From assembly GCA_039105265.1 (NCBI GenBank), contig JAPFFF010000038.1, forward strand, positions 806,001-870,000: 64,000 nt of DNA, in the 5' to 3' direction. The first letter of the stretch is position 1, and the number at the start of each line of letters is the position of its first letter. Shown in pieces: positions 19,319-29,526 of this stretch. The notes under the pieces were generated by a model. That model did not search any database and was not told the origin of the DNA. It saw only the letters and a list, made by a program, of their open reading frames with translations. A program made the position numbers and the translations under genes. The stretch is from Tritrichomonas musculus (lineage: Eukaryota > Parabasalia > Tritrichomonadida > Tritrichomonadidae).

Positions 19319-19905
19319 TTGACAAAAACTTATGCTATTCAAAAAGTGAAAAATCGTTATTTAGTTTTGTTAATGAGAAAATTGTTAACCAAGTTGAAGT
19401 ATGTTTATCAATTCATACTTTCATAATATATGCAAAAAAATCAATTTAAATTGTTAGAGTAAAAAACAATTTTATTATATTTAAAAACTTTTCATATTCA
19501 TTATATATATCATGGGTTTTGTTTTGTTAATGAGGAAGATTCAGTAACATATCGATGTTTCTCAGTGTTTAAATTTATCTAAAGATGAATCAGTAAAATA
19601 CTTTTTCTTGAATTACTATGTTTGAAAATAAATACGATTCTTCAAACTCATCATCTTAAAATTTTAAATTCAAAACAGATTGAATTTAAAATAGTTTGGC
19701 TCTCTCGTTTTATTGTTAGTTTGAAAAAAATCTTTCATAGGAATAAAAGCCTTGATCTTATTTGTTTCTGATCTTGTTTTGTTGGTGATTGCTGTAAATA
19801 AAATTTTGTTTTTTCGCAAGCTGATGAGAATATTTTGGTTAATTTTGATAAAAAAAACGCCAAATTGGAGAAAACGATTCCTACATTATTTTTTTGTCTT
19901 TCTTA
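19319..19905. other. AT-rich spacer
   Basis: Lies between the WEE-like kinase stop and the DUF3447 start, with both genes on the minus strand. It presumably contains the promoter of the DUF3447 gene. No motif could be assigned. Confidence 0.55.
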
Positions 19906-22434
19906 TTATTCATACGAGTTGGAAAAAGTATTCGATACATTCTTATTTTTACCTGGCAAGTACTCGTCGGAAGAGTCATTAAAGCTAAGTTTTCTTTGTA
20001 GTTGATTGCAATTTGGTTTGGTTGCTGGCTGTAAACTATTATTTCTTGTTGGAGACTGCAGCAGGTATTGCTTCATCGATATTCGGGGTAGTTTTTGTTT
20101 CGTCGATGATTGCAACGTAACATTTCTTGTGGGTGACTGTAATATGTATTGCTTTATTGGTATTGGTGGTAACTTAATAAATGACTGTGATGAGTTAGGA
20201 TTCATTGATGATTGTGATGAACTTTGTTTCATTGATGATTGTGACGAACTCTGTTTCATTGATGATTGTGATAAACCTTGTTTCATTGATGATTGTGATG
20301 AGTTTTGTTTCATTGATGATTGTGACGAACTCTGTTTCATTGATGGCTGTGATAAGCTTTGTTTCATTAATAATTGTGATGAACCTTGTTTCATTGATGA
20401 TTGTGATGAGTTTTGTTTCATTGATGATTGTGATAAACCTTGTTTCATTGATGATTGTGATGAGTTTTGTTTCATTGATGATTGTGATAAACCTTGTTTC
20501 ATTGATGATTGTGATGAACCTTGTTTCATTGATGATTGTGATGAGTTTTGTTTCATTGATGATTGTGATAAACCTTGTTTCATTGATGATTGTGATAAAC
20601 CTTGTTTCATTGATGATTGTGATGAGTTTTGTTTCATTGATGATTGTGATAAACCTTGTTTCATTGATGATTGTGATAAACCTTGTTTCATTGATGATTG
20701 TGACGAACTCTGTTTCATTGATGGCTGTGATAAGCTTTGTTTCATTAATAATTGTGATGAACCTTGCCTCATTGGTGTTTGTTGTAAATTTTGGTTCTCT
20801 TGTTGTTGTTGGTTATGAATCTGATTTGTAATTATTTGCTGTTGATTTATAATATTTTCTTCGCAAAGTACTAATTTATCGATTTCTTTTTTAGCAGGCG
20901 TCATTGACAATAGTTGTTCAGTAGAAGGACGTTTTGTTGGGTCAGGGTCCATCATATTTTTGATAAACGAAAACTCTTCAGGAATTTGCAAAGCAGAGAA
21001 GTCGAAGCTTCCATTTCTCAAAGCTCTATAATTGACAGAATTTCTTGGTGCCAATTTTTTAGACACTAACTCCATCATCACTACGCCGAATGAGAAAATG
21101 TCTGCCTGTGGACCAACCTCAAATTCTGTGTCGGGAAACAAAAGTGCTTCAGGTGACAAATAAGGTCCTGCACCCTCACAATCTTCTTCGAAAGAACCGA
21201 TAGGAATAGACATTCCGAAATCGGAAAGCTTATAAACATCGAACGAATCGTCAGGAGAACGACACTGCAATATATTTGATGGAGAAACGTCAAGATGGAT
21301 GTAACCGATTGAATGAAGCTTTTTCAAAGCAAAAATTATATGAGAAAAAATTTGCCAAATTTGATCGTTATTAAAAGAAAATAAATTCTTTCTAATGCTC
21401 CCTTTTGGCGAGAGTTCAAGCTGTAAAAAAGCTTTTTCTTCATCAATCCACATGTCATAACATGTGATAATTGACGGATGGCGATTTATTAGCTCATAAA
21501 TGTCAAATTCACGTTTCAATCGAGAAACAAAAGAAGACGATTTAATCGCATAATAAAAAGGTGGATTCGAATCATCTTTCGAAATAAAAACACCACATGA
21601 CGATGAAGTGTAAATTGGATGGTTTACATCTATCGTTATATTGTTTTTTGATGTTGATTTCGTAAAATTAAAAGAAGAACGTGAAATAAATGGTTTTTCA
21701 AATGGTAAATTGGAAAATATTGGCAATTTTTCTTCAATTAGTTCAGTATCATCGCCATCACTAAAATCTGGTAATGCAATTGAATTAAAAAAGATTTGGC
21801 CTTTTTTGACGGTTTTTGGTGAATTTGTAATTTCTTGCATTTCCTCTATTTGTAGAATATTTGATAAGATATTCTCGTTTCTTTTACTTTTCTGATGAAA
21901 TTTTCGATATGTTGCTAATGATTGCATATTTTGTTCTTGGATTATTTGAATATCATTTTTTTTCATAAGGTCATACTGATCTAATCCATTTTGATACTTT
22001 TCTCTTGGGGCTCGAATTGTTTCTTGTCGTTTTTCTTTTGGATTTTTTGGTTTAAAAATTATATTTTGGGCTGATTGTCTTTGTCCTTGGAATATTAACA
22101 TATCGTTAGCATGCAATTCAATTTTTTTATGTAAATGGGTTTTTTTTATTAAAACTTGTTGCGTTGGTGCAGATAAAATATCTTTTTCTGGAGGACTAGA
22201 TTGATGAAAATTATTATTATCTTTTTTAATACGACGTGATGAAATAGCCATCTCGGGGTTTTGCTCCCTTGTCATTTTTGGCTGTACAATTACAAAATCA
22301 TTAATTTTATTTTTACTTTTCTTTTTCTTTTTATTTGCTGAATCTCTTCTTGATGCTTTGTATTTATCAAGAATTAATAATATACGCTTTTTTGTTCTTT
22401 GAATTGATTCTGGGTCAGTTTGATATGGGATCAT
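19906..22434 (-). CDS. WEE1/MYT1-family protein kinase with 9-residue repeat tail (842 aa)
   Basis: Residues 1-260 are a basic, disordered N-terminus (KKKKKSKNKIND) with many S/T-P-like sites. The kinase domain is ~265-515: FYYAIKSSS (beta-3 K), LKKLHSIGYIHLDVSPSNIL (~381), LSDFGMSIPIG (DFG), EGAGPYLSPEALL, and ADIFSFGVVMMEL. IHLDV-x-P-x-N with E-G-x-G-x-Y-L-x-P-E is typical of WEE1/MYT1, which phosphorylate the inhibitory Tyr/Thr of CDK1. The lysine two positions after the catalytic Asp is serine here (HLDVSPSN). The C-terminus (~550-755) is a degenerate 9-residue array of S-M-K-Q-x-x-S-Q-S. WEE identity is likely but rests on motifs only. Confidence 0.8.
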   Translation of the reverse strand: MIPYQTDPESIQRTKKRILLILDKYKASRRDSANKKKKKSKNKINDFVIVQPKMTREQNPEMAISSRRIKKDNNNFHQSSPPEKDILSAPTQQVLIKKTHLHKKIELHANDMLIFQGQRQSAQNIIFKPKNPKEKRQETIRAPREKYQNGLDQYDLMKKNDIQIIQEQNMQSLATYRKFHQKSKRNENILSNILQIEEMQEITNSPKTVKKGQIFFNSIALPDFSDGDDTELIEEKLPIFSNLPFEKPFISRSSFNFTKSTSKNNITIDVNHPIYTSSSCGVFISKDDSNPPFYYAIKSSSFVSRLKREFDIYELINRHPSIITCYDMWIDEEKAFLQLELSPKGSIRKNLFSFNNDQIWQIFSHIIFALKKLHSIGYIHLDVSPSNILQCRSPDDSFDVYKLSDFGMSIPIGSFEEDCEGAGPYLSPEALLFPDTEFEVGPQADIFSFGVVMMELVSKKLAPRNSVNYRALRNGSFDFSALQIPEEFSFIKNMMDPDPTKRPSTEQLLSMTPAKKEIDKLVLCEENIINQQQIITNQIHNQQQQENQNLQQTPMRQGSSQLLMKQSLSQPSMKQSSSQSSMKQGLSQSSMKQGLSQSSMKQNSSQSSMKQGLSQSSMKQGLSQSSMKQNSSQSSMKQGSSQSSMKQGLSQSSMKQNSSQSSMKQGLSQSSMKQNSSQSSMKQGSSQLLMKQSLSQPSMKQSSSQSSMKQNSSQSSMKQGLSQSSMKQSSSQSSMKQSSSQSSMNPNSSQSFIKLPPIPIKQYILQSPTRNVTLQSSTKQKLPRISMKQYLLQSPTRNNSLQPATKPNCNQLQRKLSFNDSSDEYLPGKNKNVSNTFSNSYE
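20188..20790. repeat. Coding 27-bp minisatellite, ~22 units
   Basis: About 22 units of 27 bp (plus strand TGTTTCATTGATGATTGTGA plus seven bases) encode the 9-residue repeats of the WEE-like kinase. A block of three variants (ending Q-L-L, Q-P-S, Q-S-S) occurs twice, which shows a higher-order duplication. The array leaves several frames open on the opposite strand, which are not genes. Confidence 0.9.
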
Positions 22435-23339
22435 TACTTAAAAAAAATTTGTAGAAAAATATTTATTTTAATTATGTTATAATTAATTATAAAATAATTT
22501 AATGTTAAACATTTAAATATTTTAAATTAAAATATTTTTCATTTCAAGATACGACTAAATTTATAAACATTTTTTTAAACAGTCAAGTATACAAAAATTA
22601 TTAAGTTAAAAAATCTAAAATGATGAATAAAATAATTATTGTTGAGAAAATATTGATAAAATTTTGATTATATATATTATTATAATGATATAATATTACT
22701 TAAAATGTCAAAATATTATTATTTTATTGAGTTTTATGAGAGATATTATGATAAATAAATATTATTTCTTAGAAAAGAATTGAATGAAAATGAAATATTA
22801 TTATTATATATTTATCTTAAAATTTTCGAGTATTTTATATTACTTTTTGACATAATTGATATATATATATATTAATTTATTTAATTTATCTTATCAATAT
22901 GTTTAATTTTTTTTATACAAATAAATATCAAATAATTTGTAAATAATCATAAATTACTAGTCGACATATGATTAACAAATTTAGATAAATTCACATAAAT
23001 ATGTAGATTTATGGGTTATAATAATAATAATGTTAGTATTGACGAAACAACCAAAAAATCGAAGTTTATATATATAATCATTGATATACAAAAAAATTAA
23101 AGAAAATTGAGAGCATAGTTAAGTATGAAAAATGCAGGATGACTTGAAATATTATTATATAATATAAAATATAAGGAAATAAATATAATCCCTAAATATA
23201 AAGATTAAATTGATGTTCAATATAAAAAAAAATATATTTTAATTTTTTGAAAAAGAAAAAAAAAATTGATAAGTTTATTTCAAATAAAATTATCAATCCA
23301 TGAAATAAAATTGAATTAAAATACTTTGAAAAAAATTGA
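22435..23339. other. AT-rich spacer upstream of the WEE-like kinase
   Basis: Extremely AT-rich, with TA-rich stretches near 22680 and 22860. No gene, RNA or repeat element recognised. Confidence 0.55.
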
Positions 23340-23822
23340 AGTCTAAATAAATTGATAATTCAAATTTTACCCTTTTTGAAATATTATTATATCAAATATT
23401 TTGCTAAGCATTCAGATGTAGAAATCAGTGAGGAAACAAATATAAAAATAGCTGAAAAGGATCAAGAAAGACTTATTATTCTAAATGGAAGCCTTAAAGA
23501 TAAAATAAAATGTGCTTTTTCTACATTGCCAGATGAAACTACTGCAAAACAATGTTTTCAATTTGGGATATCAAAAGTTAATTTTTTTGATTGTCTTAAT
23601 TTTCCAGACCTTGAATCATCATATGTGAAGAGAAATTTTCAAGATTTAGATCTTTATTTCAGGCAAATAAAGGATCTAAATCAAAATAAAGAAATACAAG
23701 AAATGTTTCAATATTACATCAAAATACTTAAAAAATATCAAAATTCTGACTGTATTACAGATGAAGATAGAAATTCTATTTTAAAAACAGAAAAAGAAAT
23801 TGATGAATTATTATTTAAATAA
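23340..23822 (+). pseudogene. Coding-like fragment of unknown family
   Basis: The frame is open for 160 codons but its first ATG lies near the 3' end, so it lacks a usable start. The composition is coding-like and polar/helical (LNGSLKDKIKCAFSTLPDE, then NFFDCLNFPDLESSYVKRNF, then YFRQIKDLNQNKEIQEMFQY). I do not recognise a domain. It is probably the 3' remnant of a larger gene, or a last exon whose upstream part I cannot see. Confidence 0.45.
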
Positions 23823-24166
23823 ACTCAATAAACATTTATATTGCCTGTTCATTATTATTATTATTAATGTCAATAGATCGATTTCATTTTTTTTTTTTTT
23901 TTTAATTCCATCATCATCACTAATTACTAAGATTGATATTACTTTTTAACGTTTTTCATCTTAAAAAGTAAACTTGGTTAACAAAAATTATTTAAATTTC
24001 ATTAACCTATTTATTTTTTCAATACTTTACAAAATATCAATTTAAAGGTAAATCTGGGTAATAATAACATTTTTAATGCTTGATGAATCATTATAAAATT
24101 TAACATGAAATAAATTTTTAAAATCATAATAACTATTTATTTAACTATCATATATATATATAAAAA
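23823..24166. other. AT-rich spacer with T run
   Basis: A T run lies at about 23887-23902. It is the 3' flank of the PPR gene. Nothing else seen. Confidence 0.5.
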
Positions 24167-26362
24167 TCAAATATCGCCCAAAACCATTATTACGCTACGT
24201 TTTGTAATTTCATCCATTCCATCATCTTCATTATTCAATGCTGATGGGTTTTCAATTCCATCGCAATCACTGAAAATGTTGTGTTCATTTGGTTTATTAG
24301 GCAGCATGAAATGTGAGCTAGAAGACACGTTTGGAGTTGGCATTGTTCTTGATCTTCTTCTGGCCTTCTTTGCTACAGGAGGAGGTGGAGGAGGGAGGAC
24401 TTGTTTTATGTACTCATAATTCTGTTGGAACAATGTATTTGTAGGTTCTTTCAATTTGAAATTCAATGAATCCATCTCATTTTTCATTGAAATTGCAATT
24501 GAATAATCGCCGTTTTTTATTGCAGTATCAACGCCCATTGTGTAGAGGTCTTCTGGCAGATCAAGACCAGCATCACGAGCACTGTTAATTATGTACATAA
24601 CATCATTCTCATCTGTTGGCTGAATGACTTGAATTGATTGAATTGCAAGTTCAAGCAATTCTTCATTCATTTTGGCGCCAATTGATGTGATTCGTTTGAA
24701 CGCGTTCCAAGCGAAACATTCCATCTTCCTGCGGCACAATGCGCGCATCAACTGACAAAGAATCGATGGTGATGGAATATCAATATAAAAAGTGACACAA
24801 CCGCCCAAACCGCCATCAATATTACCTAAAGAAGAATTTTTTTTATTCATTGAAAATGAATTCAAAAATGAATCACTCAAATGTTCACAACCGCTACTCG
24901 AATTCTTCGATGCTTCAACAGAAGAACAGAAGTTGTCAATCAAGGTGTTCCATGGAATAAGTGACAGGTCGTTCTGCGAAATACTGTTGATGATCTCAGT
25001 GAGAACATCGCACGAAGGAGAAAACTCAGAAATAGACGAGATCAAAGACGAAAAACTGTTCATTTTAATAGATGCCAACAAAGTGAAGTTGCTGGACTTC
25101 ATTGGCAAAGTGAAGTCACACAGATCACGAATTGTTTGAGAGATTGACATCACCTCATTAAACAGAGATCTTTCAAAGAAAAGTGACAAAACTTGATCGG
25201 CATCATCAGGTGAAAAAGAAGAATTTTGACTCGAATTCGAACTTGTGTTTTTATTCAAATCTGAATTCGTATCGTTCTCCTCTGAAATCCATTTTGTTGC
25301 CAGATTCAAACTCCTCTGAACATCGTCGTGGCACAGGAAACAGTTGATCAGAGAAAGCTTGATGTGAGAAGGAATCAATTCATGACTAAAAGTGATCTGT
25401 TCGTATGCCTGAATAGACTTGTCGTAATTCTTGAAGCGAGCAAACAAACAAAGCTGTGATAAGTAAATTTGAAAGGACATATTCAATTTGAATTGAGCAG
25501 CTTTTTCAGTGCACCATTGAATTACATCAATGTTTGAAAAAAAGCCCGCCAATTCAATTATCAGCGACAGACTCTCAATTGTCATTTGACAGCCGATAGA
25601 AATTAAATGGTCACATAACTCTTTTGAGAGAATTAAAAAACGGTTAGAGATCAGTTCACTTATCAATTGAGTCACTTGAATTTGTGTTGGAATTATCTTT
25701 GAAATTTTGAGGACATTTATGAATTGAAAAAGTGAGGTTTCGTCATGAACGAGAGTAACCGCCTGAAGTATCGTTGTTTGTGTGATTCCATTGAATTCAA
25801 TTTCTGATGAAATCATTTTTTCAATTGTGCTCTCAATTTTTGAGAGCAATTCAAAACGGATATAGCCGGCAAGCATTGTATTGTATGTGACAATGTTTGG
25901 CTGAAGATCACTCTGCTTGATGTCGCTAAGAATCATCTCAACTGATTGAATGTTTCCTTGTAAAAAAGTGGCATTTAAAATGGCATTGAAAAAGTGCATA
26001 TTTAGAGTGATCCCGATCTTTTTAACATGAGAATAAACTTGTAACGCACGTTCTAAATTTCCATATTTGCCACAGCCATCTATTAATGATGTATATGTGA
26101 CAATTGTGGGATTGATATTGGATAGTTTCATTTGATCAAATAATGCAAATGCATCAGCTAGTCTTTGGCTTTTAACATATACATTTATCATTGTATTGTA
26201 TGTTACAACATCTGGATTGACGTGATTTTGAAGCATTTGTTCAAATGATTGACAGGCCAATTGATATTGCTTTTGTTTTGAGTAGTTTGCTATTTTTTGA
26301 TTGTAATGTAAAACAATTGGCAGAGATATCGATCTACTTCTGCCTTTTTCAAACTTTTGCAT
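24167..26362 (-). CDS. Pentatricopeptide-repeat (PPR) protein, 731 aa
   Basis: The ATG at 26362 opens MQKFEKGRSRSISLPIVLHY. From residue ~40 there are at least four clear 35-residue PPR motifs (PDVVTYNTMINVYVKSQRLA, then PTIVTYTSLIDGCGKYGNLE, then LNMHFFNAILNATFLQGNIQ, then PNIVTYNTMLAGYIRFELL), followed by more degenerate helical repeats to ~600. The 3' region has a poly-proline run (PPPPPP), a basic S/T cluster (KKARRRSRTMPTP) and an acidic tail. PPR proteins bind single-stranded RNA, mostly in mitochondria and plastids. No obvious organelle presequence is present. Parabasalid hydrogenosomes have no DNA, so a cytosolic or nuclear RNA role is more likely here. Confidence 0.88.
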   Translation of the reverse strand: MQKFEKGRSRSISLPIVLHYNQKIANYSKQKQYQLACQSFEQMLQNHVNPDVVTYNTMINVYVKSQRLADAFALFDQMKLSNINPTIVTYTSLIDGCGKYGNLERALQVYSHVKKIGITLNMHFFNAILNATFLQGNIQSVEMILSDIKQSDLQPNIVTYNTMLAGYIRFELLSKIESTIEKMISSEIEFNGITQTTILQAVTLVHDETSLFQFINVLKISKIIPTQIQVTQLISELISNRFLILSKELCDHLISIGCQMTIESLSLIIELAGFFSNIDVIQWCTEKAAQFKLNMSFQIYLSQLCLFARFKNYDKSIQAYEQITFSHELIPSHIKLSLINCFLCHDDVQRSLNLATKWISEENDTNSDLNKNTSSNSSQNSSFSPDDADQVLSLFFERSLFNEVMSISQTIRDLCDFTLPMKSSNFTLLASIKMNSFSSLISSISEFSPSCDVLTEIINSISQNDLSLIPWNTLIDNFCSSVEASKNSSSGCEHLSDSFLNSFSMNKKNSSLGNIDGGLGGCVTFYIDIPSPSILCQLMRALCRRKMECFAWNAFKRITSIGAKMNEELLELAIQSIQVIQPTDENDVMYIINSARDAGLDLPEDLYTMGVDTAIKNGDYSIAISMKNEMDSLNFKLKEPTNTLFQQNYEYIKQVLPPPPPPVAKKARRRSRTMPTPNVSSSSHFMLPNKPNEHNIFSDCDGIENPSALNNEDDGMDEITKRSVIMVLGDI

Positions 26363-26666
26363 AAATTTTATTTGTTTTCGACCTTTTATGTTCTTAATTA
26401 TTCAATGTTTTGAAAAATGCAATTCAAAATTTGAATTGCATTTATTCATGCGAAAAAAGTTCAGGAAAATTTAATATTGAAAAAACACTTTTTTCTTGAT
26501 TAATTAAAACTATTAAAGATATTTATTTTTAAAAAATTGATATATAATTATACTGTAATATGTATACATTTTTGTATTTGATAAAATGTTTTTGATGAAG
26601 ATTAAATGCATTCAAATTATATCTTGATAAATTTTCTGCAAAAATATTTTTATATCATTATTTTAA

Positions 26667-26783
26667 TTAAAATTTGTAACGATCTTCATATTTGAATTCT
26701 GGATCTGATTCTAGAGAGACATTCTTCTCAGGAATTTCAAATGTTAGCTTAAATGGTTTGATTTCTTGCTTAAACAATAGCAT
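26667..26783 (-). CDS. Very short ORF, possibly a coding fragment
   Basis: ATG at 26783, 38 codons: IKPFKLTFEIPEKNVSLESD then PEFKYEDRYKF and a stop. The composition is more protein-like than the surrounding spacer. There is an in-frame stop just upstream of the ATG. It could be the 3' end of a decayed gene or a true micro-protein; no family recognised. Confidence 0.3.
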   Translation of the reverse strand: MLLFKQEIKPFKLTFEIPEKNVSLESDPEFKYEDRYKF

Positions 26784-26884
26784 TTTTTATTTGTATATGA
26801 ATTGATATTTATAATATAATATCTAAAATCAAGAAATTCATTTAAAATAATAATGATTGTAAATATTTTAGTCACATTAATTAA

Positions 26885-27720
26885 AAAAAAATTGGTAAAT
26901 ATTTTTTTTTTGAACTTTTTAGATTTTTTCCCCTCAATTTTTTTCTTTGTATATTTGTTCACAAATAGTTGAACTTTTTAGATTTTTTCCTCTCAATTTG
27001 GATTTTTTTAAAAAAGCTAAAAAGCATGAAAATAAGTAAATAAAATACTAAAAGAAGAAACTATAAATATTTTAATATACATAAATAGAATTTATTAAGA
27101 TTTTTCTGTTGAGAAAAAAAAATCATGAAATAATAATTAGCATTTCTTTGGGTGAGAAAATTTAGATGCATTAAAATATGCAGTATTTCATCTAGCATAA
27201 ACTATGAGTATATGCATTGAATAAGAAAAGCAATTATTTGTGTTTAATGAGCAAAAAAATATATCGTTTTGCACCAATTTTGTGATAAAATACAATTATC
27301 AGGTTTATTAGCCAAGAGTGAAAGCGCATTTGACATATTTGTGTTCTTTTTGTGAGAATTGTGATAATATATATCTCTTCAAAATTTGAAGCTAAATATT
27401 GGTTTCTTTTTCATCTTTTGCTCTCAATTTTTTTTATTGGATCGGTAATACCAGCATTATGCTCTTAAAAGCAGGAAATAAGGGAAATTTAGACAACGAT
27501 TTTAATAAAAATTGGAAATTGCAATTCGAAGTTTATTTTTCTTCTTCATTATTGAGCATATAATGCCTGTAATGCTGTGAAATGGTGTTTATTGGTATAA
27601 AAACCTCGAATACTTACTTCTTAAATAGTAAAATTATAAAGATATTATGACAAATAAGCATTCAAAAAAATTGAGAGTAAAAAATCCAAAAAGTTCAAAA
27701 ATAAAGATTTACCAAAAAAT
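26885..27720. mobile_element. Candidate DNA element with ~58-bp terminal inverted repeats
   Basis: The left arm (26885-26944: ATTGGTAAAT, T run, GAACTTTTTAGATTTTTTCC, CTCAATTTTTT) is the imperfect reverse complement of 27664-27720. A second copy of the inner part of the arm lies at 26970-26999. The interior is AT-rich and non-coding. It has MITE structure but no target duplication that I can call. Confidence 0.55.
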
Positions 27721-29114
27721 TTTACGAAATTTATGTCATCAAATCATTTTCATGTGATTATTATGATGATGCAATATGAGTTTCTAATTGACAAAATTGA
27801 TCATTTTAAAACGAAAAAGAACTTTCTCCTCAAAAAATTGAACTGAAATTCAGACAACCAGTGAATTTTCTGAATAACCGCCATTTTATGGTCAACTCTA
27901 CTCTCAAATCAGTCAGGCTATGGGCCAACTCAATTACTCTTGGAAAAAGTAGAGTAGATGCAACAAATTCAAAACATGATCGTATTTTTTTTTTTTTTTT
28001 TTTTTGAAGTGTGATATGAAAATTCTCTTTTTTTCCAAAATTTTTATCAGTTGTATTTATTATTTCGGAAAGCAAATAATAAAATATATGTTGCAATGAG
28101 TTGTTTATTGATATTTAATATAGTGCATGCTAAATAATTATAAATTGTAAACTTTTTTGTTGGTTATTCGTTTTTTTTTTTTATTATTATTAAAAGCAAG
28201 GTTCCAATGAAAGGATCCTTTTTATAATAGACTGAAAAATAGTTTAATATAGGTAAAAATAATTAATCATGATATTAATTCAAATTTTAGAGATAATTAT
28301 AATATGAATTTGGATTGATTATTTTTGGATTTCTTTAGGTTTAAAGCTGGATTCATGAAATAGTTAAGAACTTGCAGATTCACTAGGTTGGAAATCTTTC
28401 ATTTAATAATTCAAATCCAATTCAAAAAGATAATTAAAAAGAAAGAATTCTATGTTTTGTTTTGTTACAAAATTTTTCACATTTTTTCATGAATATAATT
28501 AAAATTATGCTTAACGCGACCAAGGAATTATTCTCATATATTTGATATTTATTTATTTATAATTAATTTTATATTTTTACCAAATAAAGGATGACCGCAT
28601 GCACATTTTTAGCATCGTGAATTTATACATTTTTCCCAGGAATTTTAATCTTTTATTTAAAAAGTGCAAACGCTCAAAATAAAGTTTTATATTATGTTAT
28701 TATAAAATCATAAAACCTTCTTACCAAATTAATTGAAATTGAATTGGCCGATAGCCTTGCAGTCAATTCAAACACTTGAAATTGGATGCAAAGAAAAATT
28801 CTTTAGTGAATGATCAAATATTTTCATAATTGAGAAAACAATTTTGAAATTTCTTTCCACATGAGAAAATGCAAATTGCGTCAATAACAACGCATTCGCC
28901 AAATATCTCCAAAAGTTTTCATTTTGAATACGTACAGTTCCTTCTCTAATGCGAATAAAGACCAATCTAAAAGAGAGATAAAATATGATATATATTTTCT
29001 TTTAAAACAATTTTTTTATCTCGCTTTTAAGAGGTTGACATTTTTGTTTACAAAAGCAAAACAACTGTATCGATTTAAAATTACTATTAACATGTAATTA
29101 AATAAATTTTTATT
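27721..29114. other. AT-rich region with a possible transposase-like scrap
   Basis: Mostly non-coding. On the minus strand 28768-28965 reads YLANALLLTQFAFSHVERNF followed by KIVFSIMKI, which faintly resembles the hAT C-terminal dimerisation region (A-L-L...V-E-R-x-F). The match is too weak for a firm call. T runs occur at 27987-28004 and 28171. Confidence 0.3.
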
Positions 29115-29235
29115 ATTTTCAAAAAAGTTAAAGTTACAGATGAAGGAATTGTGATTTGTGTAAGTGATGAACATTCTCTGAAAGCAGAATCTCCAATTGA
29201 AGTTACAGATGAGGGAATTGTACATAAATTCTGTT
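29115..29235 (-). pseudogene. BspA-like LRR_5 fragment
   Basis: The minus strand reads CTIPSSVTSIGDSAFRECSS followed by LTQITIPSSVT, about one and a half LRR_5 units with near-consensus sequence. It has no start or continuation. It is a short scrap of a host LRR gene. Confidence 0.75.
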
Positions 29236-29268
29236 TCATTTTATTTTATTTTTTGAATTAATAATAAA

Positions 29269-29526
29269 CTAAAATATTGAACAACCTACTTCTTTTCTTT
29301 CTAAATCCTTATAGACTTTTATGGAATTCTCCAAAAACTCTAACTCATCCTTATCTTTGAGTTCTCTTGTCTCTATCATCCTATTATCTTTATCATACCC
29401 ATATAAAACTCCTTCTCTTATATCAACAAAAGCACGATTGCCGTTAGCATAATTAAAAGAAATTTCGTCTTTACCTCTTATATATTTATACACAATCTCA
29501 CCCTTTATAAAGTTATAAGTCATCAA
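29269..29526 (-). CDS. Small protein of unknown family (85 aa)
   Basis: ATG-initiated frame, with a second ATG at the next codon. It reads FIKGEIVYKYIRGKDEISFN, then FVDIREGVLYGYDKDNRMIE, then a helical acidic C-terminus (LKDKDELEFLENSIKVYKDL). It is charged and balanced in composition, with no low complexity, unlike the surrounding spacer. The alternation of beta-like and helical segments suggests a compact fold. I do not recognise it. A bacterial or phage origin is conceivable but unsupported. Confidence 0.5.
   Translation of the reverse strand: MMTYNFIKGEIVYKYIRGKDEISFNYANGNRAFVDIREGVLYGYDKDNRMIETRELKDKDELEFLENSIKVYKDLERKEVGCSIF

Noticed and set aside
20006-20831. Two long plus-strand open frames (270 and 208 codons) rich in D-D-C-D and S-L-M-I-V repeats
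   Set aside because: They are antisense translations of the 27-bp coding minisatellite of the WEE-like kinase; a period divisible by three keeps all frames open.
27830-28096. 88-codon minus-strand frame
   Set aside because: It contains a poly-lysine run from a T tract and no recognisable domain.
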